DNA of 64,000 bases from Methylomonas aurea (GTDB lineage Bacteria > Pseudomonadota > Gammaproteobacteria > Methylococcales > Methylomonadaceae): assembly GCF_024505045.1 (NCBI RefSeq), contig NZ_JANIBM010000006.1:1-64000 (forward strand), read 5' to 3'. Below, piece by piece: positions 35,949-45,132 of this stretch. Under the pieces are notes generated by a model. That model saw only the letters and a program-made list of their open reading frames with translations, made no database searches and was not told where the DNA came from. Position 1 is the first letter of the stretch; each line of letters opens with the position of its first letter. A program made the position numbers and the translations under genes.

Positions 35949-37517
35949 TTAACCTCGCAACAATGGCGATTGCAGAAGCAGCGCTGCCGTAATCAGCACC
36001 GCGGCGCCGAAGATGGCGCGCAGGGTGCCGGTGTTGTTGCGCTTGAGTTGTTTGCGCAGTTGGATCATTTCCTTTTGCTGGAGCTGCAATTGCTGCTGCA
36101 TATGCGCGGCGCTCTGCAGGGCTTGAAATACCAGTCCCGGCACTTCCGGCAATTGTTCGCCGATTTCCGGAAACTTGCCCAACAATTCCTTGAGTTTCTT
36201 TTCCGGACCCACCCGTTGTTTGAACCAGTTTTCCAGGAACGGTTTGGCGGTTTGCCACAGGTCCAATTCTGGATAAAGCTGGCGGCCCAGGCCTTCGATG
36301 TTGAGCAGGGTTTTTTGCAGCAGTACCAGTTGCGGTTGTACCACCATGTCGAAACGGCGCGCGGTCTGGAACAGGCGCAGCAACAGTAGGCCGAAGGAAA
36401 TGTCCTTCAGCGGCTTTTCGAAAATCGGTTCGCATACCGCGCGGATCGCCGCTTCGAATTCCTCGATCCGAGTGGTTGGCGGCACCCAGCCCGATTCAAT
36501 ATGCATTTTCGCCACTTTCCGGTAGTCGTGATTGAAAAACGCCAGAAAGTTTTCGGCCAGATAGCGCTGGTCGCTGTCCGACAAGCTGCCGACGATACCG
36601 AAATCCACGGCCAGGTACTTATCCGGCAGCTGCACGAAAATGTTGCCGGGATGCATGTCGGCGTGAAAGAAATTGTCGCGGAACACCTGGGTGAAGAAAA
36701 TTTCGACGCCGCGCTCGGCCAGCTTTTTGAAGTCGGCCCCGCCGCGGCGCAAGGCATCGATATCGCCGACCGGGATGCCGTAGATCCGCTCCATCACCAG
36801 TACTTTACGCCGGGTCAACGGCCAATGGATTTCCGGGATATACAGCATCTCCGAATTTTTGAAATTGGCGCGGATGGCGCTGGCATTGGCTGCTTCGCGG
36901 ACCAGGTCCAGTTCGTCGAGTATGGTTTTCTCGAATTCGGCGACGATTTCCATCGCCCGCAGGCGGCGGGCGTCGGCCCAGAAGCGTTCTGCCAGGCGAG
37001 CCAGTTCGTACAACAAGCCGACGTCGGAATGGATTTTGTCTTCGATATCGGGCCGCAATACTTTAACGATGACTTTCTCGCCGCTGGGCAACGTTGCGGT
37101 ATGGACTTGGGCCACCGACGCCGAGGCGAGCGGCGTCGGGTCGAATTCGGCGAATGCTTCCTCGATCGACTGGCCGAGCTGTTGTTCGATGATCTTGCGG
37201 GCCGTGTCGATCGAAAACGGCGGTACCCGGTCCTGCAATTTGACCAGTTCTTCGGCGATGTCTTCCGGCAGCAAATCCTTGCGGGTCGATAAGGTCTGAC
37301 CGAATTTGACGTAAATCGGTCCCAGATCTTCCAGGGTGCGGCGGATGCGCACGCCGCGCGGTTCGCGCGAGTTGCGGGTCCAGTAATTCGGCGAAAAGAA
37401 CGCCAGAAACCGGATCGGTCGGAACAGATGAGTTCTGAGTACGATTTCGTCCAGGCCGTGAAACATCATCACCCAATTGATATGCATCAGGCGCAGCAGT
37501 ATTTTGGGGCGAATCAC
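35949..37517 (-). CDS. ubiB: Ubiquinone biosynthesis kinase-like protein UbiB
   Basis: The 522-aa ABC1/ADCK-family protein is needed for coenzyme Q synthesis, probably as an ATPase that supplies lipid intermediates. Family motifs: [23 protein letters not shown] (KxGQ region, about 60-85), [15 protein letters not shown] (Ala-rich loop), VIVKVLRP (VAVK-type lysine), FHADMHPGN (catalytic loop) and AVDFGIVG (metal site). C-terminal membrane helix at about 500-517. It follows ubiJ by 12 bases. Confidence 0.96.
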   Translation of the reverse strand: MIRPKILLRLMHINWVMMFHGLDEIVLRTHLFRPIRFLAFFSPNYWTRNSREPRGVRIRRTLEDLGPIYVKFGQTLSTRKDLLPEDIAEELVKLQDRVPPFSIDTARKIIEQQLGQSIEEAFAEFDPTPLASASVAQVHTATLPSGEKVIVKVLRPDIEDKIHSDVGLLYELARLAERFWADARRLRAMEIVAEFEKTILDELDLVREAANASAIRANFKNSEMLYIPEIHWPLTRRKVLVMERIYGIPVGDIDALRRGGADFKKLAERGVEIFFTQVFRDNFFHADMHPGNIFVQLPDKYLAVDFGIVGSLSDSDQRYLAENFLAFFNHDYRKVAKMHIESGWVPPTTRIEEFEAAIRAVCEPIFEKPLKDISFGLLLLRLFQTARRFDMVVQPQLVLLQKTLLNIEGLGRQLYPELDLWQTAKPFLENWFKQRVGPEKKLKELLGKFPEIGEQLPEVPGLVFQALQSAAHMQQQLQLQQKEMIQLRKQLKRNNTGTLRAIFGAAVLITAALLLQSPLLRG

Positions 37518-37529
37518 GGTGTCGGTCCT

Positions 37530-38165
37530 TTAGTCAGACTCAGAGGTGTTGTCGGAAGTTGCGGCCAGCCGATCCAGTCGAGCGGCAAGGCGGTCGCAAT
37601 CGTTGCGGCAGGCGTCGATGCCGCGGAACAGCAATTCGGCTTCGGCCTTGGCCGGCAGTTCGCGGGTTTCTTCCTGCAGAAATTCTTCCAGGTTTAGCCG
37701 CAGCGTATGCAGGCTTTGACCGGTCCAGCGTTTGCCGCCGCGGACGAAATCGCCCAGTTGCCGAGCCAGCCGCTCGCCGGTGACGCGAGCCAGTTTGCCC
37801 TGCAGATCGATATCGAGTTTTTCGAACAGGCGCTGGAATTTGCGGGCCAGTTGCACGTCGCCGGCCAGGCGCACTTCGCCCTTGAACAGCGAACGCATCG
37901 GCGTGGCGCTGAGGCCCATCAGGCCCAGCGACGATAAGGAACCGCTCAGTGTGGCGTCGGCCGCTGCCGGATAACTGTCCAGGATGCGAATAGTGTCCGT
38001 GCCGGGGCACAAAAACAGGCTGCTGCCGAAGGTATCGATCCGCAGTTCGATGACCTTGCCGGCCATCGGCGCCAGGTATTGCTCGCTGTGGCTGTCCAGA
38101 GCCAGATAGCGGGACAACGCTGCTTCCAAAGCGGAAATCATCAGCGGTTTGAGCGCGGTTGGCAT
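37530..38165 (-). CDS. ubiJ: Ubiquinone biosynthesis accessory factor UbiJ
   Basis: The 211-aa protein has an N-terminal SCP2 lipid-binding domain (GKVIELRIDTFGSSLFLCP and DATLSGSLSSLGLM, about 35-95) and a C-terminal helical region ending EAELLFRGIDACRNDCDRLAARLDRL. UbiJ with UbiK organises the soluble ubiquinone-biosynthesis complex and binds the lipid intermediates. The ATG directly abuts the stop of the 60-aa gene. Confidence 0.92.
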   Translation of the reverse strand: MPTALKPLMISALEAALSRYLALDSHSEQYLAPMAGKVIELRIDTFGSSLFLCPGTDTIRILDSYPAAADATLSGSLSSLGLMGLSATPMRSLFKGEVRLAGDVQLARKFQRLFEKLDIDLQGKLARVTGERLARQLGDFVRGGKRWTGQSLHTLRLNLEEFLQEETRELPAKAEAELLFRGIDACRNDCDRLAARLDRLAATSDNTSESD

Positions 38166-38348
38166 CTATTGGGCCTGTTGCTGTTGTTGCTGATAGTCCC
38201 GCATGCCTGCGTTATTGATCCGATGATATAAATCGGCGAGGGCTACGCTCAGACCGACGCAGTCGAAGCTGATCCTGTCGCCGAGAAAGGAGTGCGCCCG
38301 TCGCCAATCGGCTTCGCTGATCGGATATTGCGCCTGGTGTAGAGCCAT
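38166..38348 (-). CDS. 60-aa protein between ubiE and ubiJ
   Basis: The protein MALHQAQYPISEADWRRAHSF is followed by LGDRISFDCVGLSVALADLY and a Gln-rich tail. It is hydrophilic, without signal peptide. Its stop is immediately followed by the ubiJ start codon, which implies coupled translation with ubiJ, and it follows ubiE by 33 bases. I do not recognise it. The location makes a small accessory part of the ubiquinone complex conceivable, but that is inference only. Confidence 0.6.
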   Translation of the reverse strand: MALHQAQYPISEADWRRAHSFLGDRISFDCVGLSVALADLYHRINNAGMRDYQQQQQQAQ

Positions 38349-38381
38349 CTTCGAATCTCGCTGCCGGGTCGGAGAGGCAGC

Positions 38382-39131
38382 TTAAAACTTGTAGCCCCGG
38401 TGCACGGCAACGATGCCTTGGGTCATGTTGAAGTATTCGCAACGCTCCAGGCCGGCGTTTTCCATCATTTGCTTCAATTCGTCCTGCTTCGGGTGCATCC
38501 GGATCGATTCGGCCAGATAGCGGTAACTGTCCTCGTCTTTGGCAACGACGGCGCCGATTTTCGGCAGGATGTTGAACGAATAAAAGTCGTAGACTTTTTC
38601 GGTGATCGGGTCGATCGGATGCGAAAACTCCAGCACGATGACGCGGCCGCCCGGCTTCAAAACCCGATACATCGAGCGCAGCGCAGCGTCTTTATCTGTG
38701 ACGTTGCGCAAGCCGAAGCCTATCGTCACGCAGTCGAAGGTATTGTCGGCGAACGGCAGGCATTCGGCGTTGACCTGGGCGTAACGGATATTGCCGGCAA
38801 CGCCTTTGTCGATCAAGCGATCGCGGCCGGTGCGCAGCATTTCCGAATTGATGTCGGCCAATACCACCTGGCCGGATTTGCCGACCCGTTTCTCGAACAG
38901 CAAGGTCAGGTCGCCGGTACCGCCGGCCAAGTCCAAAACCTTATCGCCCTCGCGAACATTGGCCAGTTGCACCGCAACCCGTTTCCAAATCCGGTGGATG
39001 CCAAGCGACATCAGGTCGTTCATCACGTCGTATTGGCGGGCGACCGAGTCGAAGACGCCGCGCACCAGCGCGACTTTATCTGCCTTGGGAACCTGTTTGA
39101 AGCCGAAATGGGTGGTATTGTCGTTAGTCAT
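38382..39131 (-). CDS. ubiE: Ubiquinone/menaquinone methyltransferase UbiE
   Basis: The 249-aa S-adenosylmethionine-dependent enzyme methylates the benzoquinone ring at C-2. Motifs: [25 protein letters not shown] (N-terminal signature), [15 protein letters not shown] (SAM motif I), and [15 protein letters not shown] with [15 protein letters not shown]. The ATG at 39131 gives the usual length; the frame is open for 25 more codons into the preceding DUF971 gene. No strong ribosome site is visible, so coupling to the upstream gene, eight bases away, is likely. Confidence 0.96.
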   Translation of the reverse strand: MTNDNTTHFGFKQVPKADKVALVRGVFDSVARQYDVMNDLMSLGIHRIWKRVAVQLANVREGDKVLDLAGGTGDLTLLFEKRVGKSGQVVLADINSEMLRTGRDRLIDKGVAGNIRYAQVNAECLPFADNTFDCVTIGFGLRNVTDKDAALRSMYRVLKPGGRVIVLEFSHPIDPITEKVYDFYSFNILPKIGAVVAKDEDSYRYLAESIRMHPKQDELKQMMENAGLERCEYFNMTQGIVAVHRGYKF

Positions 39132-39139
39132 GATTCGAT

Positions 39140-39529
39140 TCAGTTGTGTAAGGGCGAGCGGCGGCTGATGCCGGCGGCTTGCAATGCTTCCAGGTAAGCC
39201 GACCACAGCAGCGGGAAGTCGGAACCCAGCTTGTACAGCAAGTCCCAGCTATAAATGCCGGTGTCGTGGCCGTCGCTGAAGATGAGTTTCACCGCGTAAT
39301 TGCCGACCGGCTGAATGTCGGTAATGGTGACGTCTTCCTTGCCGGTCTGCAGAGTTTCCTGGCCGGGGCCATGGCCGACCGCTTCCGCCGATTGGGTGAA
39401 AACCCGCAGATACTCGCTGGGCATCTCGAAGATGCTGCCGTCGTCGAAATGGATTTCCAAAATCGCCGACACTTTGTGCAGCTTGATTTCGGTGGGTTGG
39501 CAATGGCAGGGAGTGATGGCTATGCGCAT
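39140..39529 (-). CDS. DUF971 family protein
   Basis: The 129-aa protein fits DUF971 (the gamma-butyrobetaine-hydroxylase N-terminal-like fold): [66 protein letters not shown]. It is a single-domain protein with a Zn-like site (CHC at residues 8-10, with DGH and D). Function unproven; often found beside ubiE and hslVU in gammaproteobacteria, as here. Confidence 0.9.
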   Translation of the reverse strand: MRIAITPCHCQPTEIKLHKVSAILEIHFDDGSIFEMPSEYLRVFTQSAEAVGHGPGQETLQTGKEDVTITDIQPVGNYAVKLIFSDGHDTGIYSWDLLYKLGSDFPLLWSAYLEALQAAGISRRSPLHN

Positions 39530-39535
39530 GGTCGG

Positions 39536-40855
39536 TTATAAAATGTAGCGGCTCAAATCTTCGTCGCCGGCCAGTTCCAGCAGGTGGTCATCGACGTAGG
39601 CGGCATCGATGACGACCGATTTCTCCGGTAAGTCCGGCGCGCTGAAGGAAATGTCTTCCAGCAGTTTTTCCAGAATCGTATGCAGTCGGCGGGCACCGAT
39701 GTTCTCGGTCTTTTCGTTGACCTGCCAGCCCAGTTCGGCAATGCGCTTGATACCATCGGCGGTAAATTGCAGGTCGACGCCTTCGGTTTTCAGCAACGCC
39801 TGGTACTGCTCGGTCAACGACGCATCCGGCTCGGTCAGAATGCGGACGAAGTCGTCGGCACTCAGTGCATTCAACTCGACCCGGATCGGAAAACGGCCTT
39901 GCAGTTCAGGGATCAGGTCGGACGGTTTGGTCAGATGGAACGCACCGGAGGCGATGAACAGGATGTGGTCGGTCTTGATCATGCCGTACTTGGTGGTGAC
40001 GGTGCTGCCTTCGACTAGCGGCAACAAGTCGCGCTGAACGCCTTCGCGGGAGACTTCGCCGCCACCCATTTCCGCGCGTTTGCAGATCTTGTCGATTTCG
40101 TCCAGAAACACAATGCCGTGTTGTTCCACGGCTTCCAGCGCCGCTTGCTTGATTTCCTCTTCGTTGACCAGTTTGCCGGCTTCCTCTTCTTGCAGCAGTT
40201 TTAGCGCGTCCTTGATTTTCAGTTTGCGCGATTTGGTGCGGCCGCTGTTAAGGTTTTGAAACATGCCCTGCAGCTGGCTAGTCATCTCTTCCATGCCCGG
40301 CGGCGCCATGATTTCGACGCCGACCGACGGTGCGGCGACGTCAATTTGGATTTCCTTGTCGTTCAAATCGCCTTCGCGCAACTTTTTGCGCATTTTCTGC
40401 CGGGTGGATTCCTCGGTGTCCGACAGCATACCGCCCTCGGCGCGCGGCAGAAGAATGTCCAGCACCTTGTCTTCGGCGGCGTCGGCGGCGCGGTTTTGCA
40501 CCTTTTCCATGGCCGATACCCGCGTCATTTTTACTGCGCTGTCGATCAGGTCGCGGATGATGGATTCCACGTCGCGACCGACGTAGCCGACCTCGGTGAA
40601 TTTGGTGGCCTCAATCTTGATGAATGGCGCATTAGCCAGTTTGGCCAGGCGGCGGGCGATTTCGGTTTTACCGACCCCGGTCGGACCGATCATCAGAATG
40701 TTTTTCGGCGTGATTTCGTCGCGCAGCTCCGGCGCGACCTTACTGCGGCGCCAGCGGTTGCGCAGGGCGATGGCGACCGAACGTTTGGCGTCGGCTTGGC
40801 CGACGATGTGTTTGTCCAGTTCGCTGACGATTTCTCTCGGGGTCATTTGACTCAT
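39536..40855 (-). CDS. hslU: ATP-dependent protease ATPase subunit HslU
   Basis: The 439-aa AAA+ unfoldase feeds substrates into HslV. Visible: Walker [16 protein letters not shown] (about 57-71), the GYVGRD pore loop, Walker [11 protein letters not shown], and the sensor region [25 protein letters not shown]. The C-terminus LSRYIL is the conserved tail that inserts into HslV. The gene starts three bases after hslV. Confidence 0.97.
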   Translation of the reverse strand: MSQMTPREIVSELDKHIVGQADAKRSVAIALRNRWRRSKVAPELRDEITPKNILMIGPTGVGKTEIARRLAKLANAPFIKIEATKFTEVGYVGRDVESIIRDLIDSAVKMTRVSAMEKVQNRAADAAEDKVLDILLPRAEGGMLSDTEESTRQKMRKKLREGDLNDKEIQIDVAAPSVGVEIMAPPGMEEMTSQLQGMFQNLNSGRTKSRKLKIKDALKLLQEEEAGKLVNEEEIKQAALEAVEQHGIVFLDEIDKICKRAEMGGGEVSREGVQRDLLPLVEGSTVTTKYGMIKTDHILFIASGAFHLTKPSDLIPELQGRFPIRVELNALSADDFVRILTEPDASLTEQYQALLKTEGVDLQFTADGIKRIAELGWQVNEKTENIGARRLHTILEKLLEDISFSAPDLPEKSVVIDAAYVDDHLLELAGDEDLSRYIL

Positions 40856-40858
40856 GGT

Positions 40859-41422
40859 TCACTCTTGCGCCGCCGGTTGCGGTTCGGCGTCCAGTTCTTC
40901 GATGCGTAAGTTGTGGTTGGTATAAATGCAGATGTCGGCGGCGATTTTCAAGGCCTTTTCGACGATGTCGCGTGCGCTGAGTTCGGTGTTTTCCAACAAG
41001 GCGCGGGCCGCGCTTTGGGCGAAGGCGCCGCCGGAGCCGATCGCGATGAAATCGTGTTCCGGTTCGATCACGTCCCCGGTACCGGAAATCACTAAGGAGG
41101 TTTTGCTGTCGGCGATGATCAGCAACGCTTCGAGTTTGCGCAGGGCGCGGTCGGTACGCCAGTCTTTGGCCATTTCCACGGCGGCACGGGTCAGGTTGCC
41201 GCGGTGTTTCTCCAGTTTGCCTTCGAAGTGTTCGAATAAGGTAAAGGCGTCGGCAGTGGCCCCGGCGAAGCCGGCTATCACTTTGTCGTGGTACAAGCGT
41301 CTGACTTTTCTGGCATTGCCTTTCATTACGGTGTTGCCCAAAGTAACCTGGCCGTCGCCACCGATCACGACTTTGTTGCCGCGCCGGACCGATAGAATTG
41401 TGGTGCCTCTGAAGTTGGTCAT
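40859..41422 (-). CDS. hslV: ATP-dependent protease proteolytic subunit HslV
   Basis: The 187-aa threonine peptidase. Sequence starts [15 protein letters not shown], so Thr-7 would be the catalytic N-terminus after a six-residue propeptide, as in Xanthomonas and Neisseria types. [45 protein letters not shown] and [24 protein letters not shown] are family hallmarks. The C-terminal 12 residues ([13 protein letters not shown]) are slightly longer than usual. First gene of the hslVU-ubi run. Confidence 0.97.
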   Translation of the reverse strand: MTNFRGTTILSVRRGNKVVIGGDGQVTLGNTVMKGNARKVRRLYHDKVIAGFAGATADAFTLFEHFEGKLEKHRGNLTRAAVEMAKDWRTDRALRKLEALLIIADSKTSLVISGTGDVIEPEHDFIAIGSGGAFAQSAARALLENTELSARDIVEKALKIAADICIYTNHNLRIEELDAEPQPAAQE

Positions 41423-41637
41423 AACCTGCGTAACTGAGAACGGAAAGCCGGCGATTTTACATGTTCTGAGTGGAGAAGGGTTAGAAGTTTAATAACCGCG
41501 GGCCCCGTAGGTAAAAGGCTCGGAGATTGATCAAAGCGTTAAAACTGATTAAAGTTCAAACTGCTGGTATTTTAAGGATGCGCCGCTTTTTGCGGCGTTT
41601 CCAAGATTACAACAACAATAACAACAAGAGGCTAGTC

Positions 41638-42075
41638 ATGAATTTGTCGATTCGCTGGAAAAGCGCGCTGCTATTGGGTGCAATGGTTTTTTCGAGTGTG
41701 GCGTTGGCGTTGACCCCGGAGGAAGAGGAGCGGTTGAAGGAATGCAAACGGCCCAAGTTTCGCGACTTCGTTCCGGAGCATAAAGCCGAAGTCAATGCTG
41801 GCGTCGATTTGTCATTCCATGTTTCCCATAATGCCGACCCCTCGTCCATCAGTGCCGAGGCTCGCGGCGAGAAAATGAAAGTCGAGGTGGTCGACAAAAA
41901 GACCTTCTATTTCGTTAAATCCAAGCTGCCGCAACTCAGCCCGGGATTCGCTCGTATCCATGTCATGGCCAAGTCGGCCGAAAGCAAAGTCGAATCGGGC
42001 TGCTGGGGCCAGGATGGCTGGTTGATCAAAATCAAGGGCGAAGAGGCGGCCGCCAAGCCGGCGCCTGCTCAGTAG
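41638..42075 (+). CDS. Small secreted protein of unknown function
   Basis: The 145-aa product has a Sec signal peptide (WKSALLLGAMVFSSVALA), then a mature part starting LTPEEEERLKECKRPKFRDF, a beta-rich middle and a Cys near the end (VESGCWGQDGW) that could pair with the early Cys to form a disulphide. The tail is Ala/Lys/Pro-rich. The ATG at 41638 is preferred over upstream frame because the signal peptide begins there, with an AGAGG site. It is convergent with, and overlaps by seven bases, the guanine deaminase gene. Not recognised. Confidence 0.7.
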   Translation: MNLSIRWKSALLLGAMVFSSVALALTPEEEERLKECKRPKFRDFVPEHKAEVNAGVDLSFHVSHNADPSSISAEARGEKMKVEVVDKKTFYFVKSKLPQLSPGFARIHVMAKSAESKVESGCWGQDGWLIKIKGEEAAAKPAPAQ

Positions 42076-42536
42076 CGGATTTTATCGGCTTGGTCGTGCC
42101 ACAGGCGGAACGGCTCTGCTGCCGATTCGATGGCCAGATGCCTCATGGCGATCTGGCGTTGGTCGGCAGGTTTGTCGATTTCGGCGTAAATCAGACTGTC
42201 GTCGAACCCGGCTCGGGCAGCGTCGTCGCGGTTGCTGGCGAAATAGACCTCGTCCAGCCTGGACCAATAGATGGCGCCCAGGCACATCGGACAGGGCTCG
42301 CAACTGGTGTAGAGCACACAGTCTTTCAATTGAAAGTCTTGCAGATACTGGCAGGCCTGGCGGATCGCCAGAACCTCGGCGTGGGCGGTGGGGTCCATAT
42401 TCTCGGTGACTCGGTTGCCGCTGGCCGCAATGATGCGCTGGTCTCGCACTATTAGCGCACCGAACGGGCCGCCACCATTGTGGACGTTGAAGCAAGCCAG
42501 TTCTACCGCTTGATGTAGAAAATCCCGGTGCATCAT
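42069..42536 (-). CDS. guaD: Guanine deaminase
   Basis: The 155-aa zinc enzyme of the cytidine deaminase-like fold converts guanine to xanthine. HAEVLAIRQ (zinc His and catalytic Glu, about 52) and PCPMCLGAIYWSRLDEVYFAS (two zinc Cys) are seen. The segments FGALIVRDQRII, DPTAHAEV, ARAGFDDSLIYAEIDKPADQR and a C-terminal RLWHDQADKIRY match the Bacillus-type guanine deaminase rather than TadA. Its start overlaps the stop of the homoserine succinyltransferase gene (ATGATG). Confidence 0.9.
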   Translation of the reverse strand: MMHRDFLHQAVELACFNVHNGGGPFGALIVRDQRIIAASGNRVTENMDPTAHAEVLAIRQACQYLQDFQLKDCVLYTSCEPCPMCLGAIYWSRLDEVYFASNRDDAARAGFDDSLIYAEIDKPADQRQIAMRHLAIESAAEPFRLWHDQADKIRY

Positions 42537-43597
42537 AGTCCCAACGGGTTGTGCGGGTCGACGCCGTCCATGAACGGTAGGCGGCGGTCTTCGTTGGTGA
42601 TCTGGTAGACCTTGCCCAGCCAGTTGTTGAATACGGCTTTGGCCGAGTCGCGCCAGGTGATGTCCAAACCCCCGACGATTTGCTCTTCAGGCATCGCTTT
42701 CAGTTGCCGGCCACCGTGGCGGGCAGCCTGGACGTGGCTGGCGTAGTCGGCTAACAGTCTTTGCGCCGCCTCGTCGAAATAGTGTTCCGGATACGGCGGA
42801 TAATCGTCGCGTTCGGCTCGGTAATAGCGCAGTACCTCGCGTTTGTACTCTTTCAACAAGCTGATGTCATCGTATTCCGGGTGGCCCTGGAAGAACACAA
42901 TGCGAAACCCGTCCGGGCTTACCGCCAAATGCACCCCGGCCTGGTCGCTGGCGACCAAGACCTTCAGGCCGTGTTTTTCCATGTCGCTGCGGAATACTTC
43001 GTTGAAGCGCGAATGCGGCACATCGAAGCGGGTGTTGATTTCGGCAACTAGCGGGTGACTGCGGTCGACCACCTTGTGCGAGTAGACGCCCCAACGTTTC
43101 GCCGGCAACCGGGTGCGTTCGACGCCGTAGCAATGTTGAATCAGGGCATGGGTAGCGAGGCAGGAGCAGAGTACCGAGGTGACGTTTTCCTTGGCCCATT
43201 CGAACACTTCGGTCAACGGCCGCCAGAAATCCTCTTCCTGCAAATGGTCGTGGGTGACGTTGGCGCCGCTGATGATCAGCGCATCCAGACCGTCGCGTTT
43301 GATTTGCTCGAAGCTTTCGTAATACTTGCCGATATGCGCCAGGGCCTCGGGGCCGCGTTCCAGACCGTCGATGGTAAACGGGTGCACGTGGAATTGGGCG
43401 ATTTGGTTGCAGGCGCCGACCAAGCGGAAAAACTGGCGCTCGGTGGCTTCAAGCGCGGCGTCCGGCATGATGTTCAGCAGGCCGATATGCAATTCGCGGA
43501 TCGATTGGTGGGTGGCCCGCTCCGGGGTCAGAATTTCTTCGCCTTCCTCCTGCAAGCGGCGGAAGGTGGGTAATTCGGTATGAGCGACTAAAGGCAT
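42533..43597 (-). CDS. metA: Homoserine O-succinyltransferase
   Basis: The 354-aa enzyme activates homoserine for methionine synthesis. It belongs to the MetA/HTS family: IRELHIGLLNIMPDAALEATERQFFRLVG, DALIISGANVTHD, and the nucleophile cysteine in SVLCSCLATHA (about residue 143), followed by KRWGVYSHKV and the catalytic His/Glu region FFQGHPEYD. MetA proteins can use succinyl or acetyl-CoA; the acyl choice cannot be read safely here, succinyl is the gammaproteobacterial default. Confidence 0.9.
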   Translation of the reverse strand: MPLVAHTELPTFRRLQEEGEEILTPERATHQSIRELHIGLLNIMPDAALEATERQFFRLVGACNQIAQFHVHPFTIDGLERGPEALAHIGKYYESFEQIKRDGLDALIISGANVTHDHLQEEDFWRPLTEVFEWAKENVTSVLCSCLATHALIQHCYGVERTRLPAKRWGVYSHKVVDRSHPLVAEINTRFDVPHSRFNEVFRSDMEKHGLKVLVASDQAGVHLAVSPDGFRIVFFQGHPEYDDISLLKEYKREVLRYYRAERDDYPPYPEHYFDEAAQRLLADYASHVQAARHGGRQLKAMPEEQIVGGLDITWRDSAKAVFNNWLGKVYQITNEDRRLPFMDGVDPHNPLGL

Positions 43598-43610
43598 GGC
43601 AGTGGCCGGC

Positions 43611-44459
43611 TCAAGTGCTTTCGCGGGCGATCGCCGCGGCGATCAGCTGCACGAAATCGTCCTCGGTTTCCACCTTGGCCGTTTCATCGGCGCTGACCGT
43701 ATAACCGTACCGAGCGGCGATTGCCTCGTAACGCGGCACGCGGGCCTTGAACAATTCCGGAAACACCCAGCTGACGAATTCGTCGGGCGGGATTTGGTCG
43801 GTATTTTGGTAGCCGCGCTCGCTCATGAATTGCGCCAGCTTTTCGTCGACGAATTCCGGTCGGTAATACAACGGTTTCGGATCTTGCTTGGCGCGATCGA
43901 TAATGGTCTGTTCCAGCGCCGGCGGAATTTTGATGTAGACGATCAGCGTATGCTTGGCCAGGTTTTCCAGCACTTCCGGACAATCCAGTTCGCAGACGCT
44001 GCCGCCGGCATCGTTGATGAAATGTTTGTAGCCGTAAATGGCTTCGGCTTTATGGATGAAATCCGGCACGTCGTTCATCGCAGCGACTTCGGCCTGGTGG
44101 TGCAAGGCCTGGCGGCGCTTGAATTCGGCCTGGGTCAAGCCGCCTTTGTTGGGGTCGCCGATTTTGCCGAGGAAACTGGATACCGGCGCCAGATTGTCGA
44201 CGGTGATATTGCTGCAGATATAGATCGAGTCGGACTTCAGCAGGTCCCGCAAAAACGGCACGCCCATCGCTTGCTGCTTGATGTTGTCCAGGATCGGTTC
44301 TTCCAGGTATTTGGTGCCGATCCGATAATCGCCGGAATAATGGAACCATTTGTCTTTGGGCAGTTTGGCCGATAGCGTGGTCTTGCCGGCACCGGACATG
44401 GCCAGCAGCGTGATGCTTTTGGACTCCCAGTCCAAAAACTGTTGCGGGGTCATTCTCAT
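43611..44459 (-). CDS. P-loop ATPase of unknown role
   Basis: The 282-aa cytoplasmic protein carries a Walker A motif LLAMSGAGKTTLS (about residue 19-31) and a putative metal or second nucleotide motif in HYSGDYRIGTKYL. The rest (FINDAGGSVCELDCPEVLENLAKHTLIVYIKIPP) suggests a kinase-type P-loop fold. The ATG at 44459 gives a start 11 bases after the DUF6763 gene; the frame beyond it runs into that gene. It is co-transcribed with the DUF6763 gene. I do not recognise a function. Confidence 0.7.
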   Translation of the reverse strand: MRMTPQQFLDWESKSITLLAMSGAGKTTLSAKLPKDKWFHYSGDYRIGTKYLEEPILDNIKQQAMGVPFLRDLLKSDSIYICSNITVDNLAPVSSFLGKIGDPNKGGLTQAEFKRRQALHHQAEVAAMNDVPDFIHKAEAIYGYKHFINDAGGSVCELDCPEVLENLAKHTLIVYIKIPPALEQTIIDRAKQDPKPLYYRPEFVDEKLAQFMSERGYQNTDQIPPDEFVSWVFPELFKARVPRYEAIAARYGYTVSADETAKVETEDDFVQLIAAAIAREST

Positions 44460-44469
44460 AAGGTCGTGT

Positions 44470-44772
44470 TCAATCCAAAAAGTCGCTGATATCCAAATCT
44501 TCCGAATCCGCGCGGCTGTGGCGGTCCGGGTCGGTGTAGCCGAGATCGTCGGCTTCCAGATCGTCGAACGGTGCGCTCCAATCGTCCGGATCTTCGATGT
44601 AATCGATGGTCGAGCTGTACCAAGAATCGTTGTCGTATTCGCCCAAATCGCCGTTCGCATATTGCACTTCGATGGATTCGTCGGCTCCCTCGATTGCCAC
44701 TACCTTGAAGGTAAGATTGCTTTCCAAATCTTTGTACCAACGGCCGATGACCGGATCTGCAATGGTTGTCAT
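44470..44772 (-). CDS. DUF6763 family acidic protein
   Basis: The 100-aa very acidic protein begins MTTIADPVIGRWYKDLESNL and has VEVQYANGDLGEYDNDSW-type repeats, DDWSAPFDDLEADDLGYTD and an Asp-rich end. The layout matches the DUF6763 group of gammaproteobacteria as I recall it. No known biochemical role. It is followed by the P-loop ATPase gene and is divergent from slyX. Confidence 0.7.
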   Translation of the reverse strand: MTTIADPVIGRWYKDLESNLTFKVVAIEGADESIEVQYANGDLGEYDNDSWYSSTIDYIEDPDDWSAPFDDLEADDLGYTDPDRHSRADSEDLDISDFLD

Positions 44773-44901
44773 GGTTGCATCCTCGCTGTGTTGATGTGGT
44801 GGGCAATGATAGCGAGTTTAGCAGGGCGGTGCGAGTGCGGGAGCGCAAAACCGCGGCTAAATTCGATTAGAATGGCGAAACTCGCTAACTTTCACTCCGT
44901 T

Positions 44902-45114
44902 ATGAACGAAGAACGCATTATCGAATTGGAGATTAAACAAGCTTATCAGGAAGACCTGATTCAGGCTTTGAACCAGGTGGTGGCCGACCAGCAGAAACAG
45001 ATCGGCAAATTGGAAGAAACCTGCAAATTGCTGAACGACAAGATCAAGAGTTTGGCGTCGAGCATGGCAGACCGGCCGTTGCTGCCGCTAGACGAAAGGC
45101 CGCCGCATTACTGA
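44902..45114 (+). CDS. slyX: SlyX family protein
   Basis: The 70-aa coiled-coil protein begins MNEERIIELEIKQAYQEDLI and continues QALNQVVADQQKQIGKLEE, ending PLDERPPHY, which is the SlyX signature. Function is not established; in enterobacteria it lies beside slyD. The ATG shown gives the family's usual length. Convergent with the carboxypeptidase gene. Confidence 0.9.
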   Translation: MNEERIIELEIKQAYQEDLIQALNQVVADQQKQIGKLEETCKLLNDKIKSLASSMADRPLLPLDERPPHY

Positions 45115-45132
45115 ACGGCGGCCGATTCAAGA

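Noticed and set aside
35746..35952. 68-codon frame with a TTG start
   Set aside because: No ribosome site and no family; listed only as possible debris in the intergenic entry.
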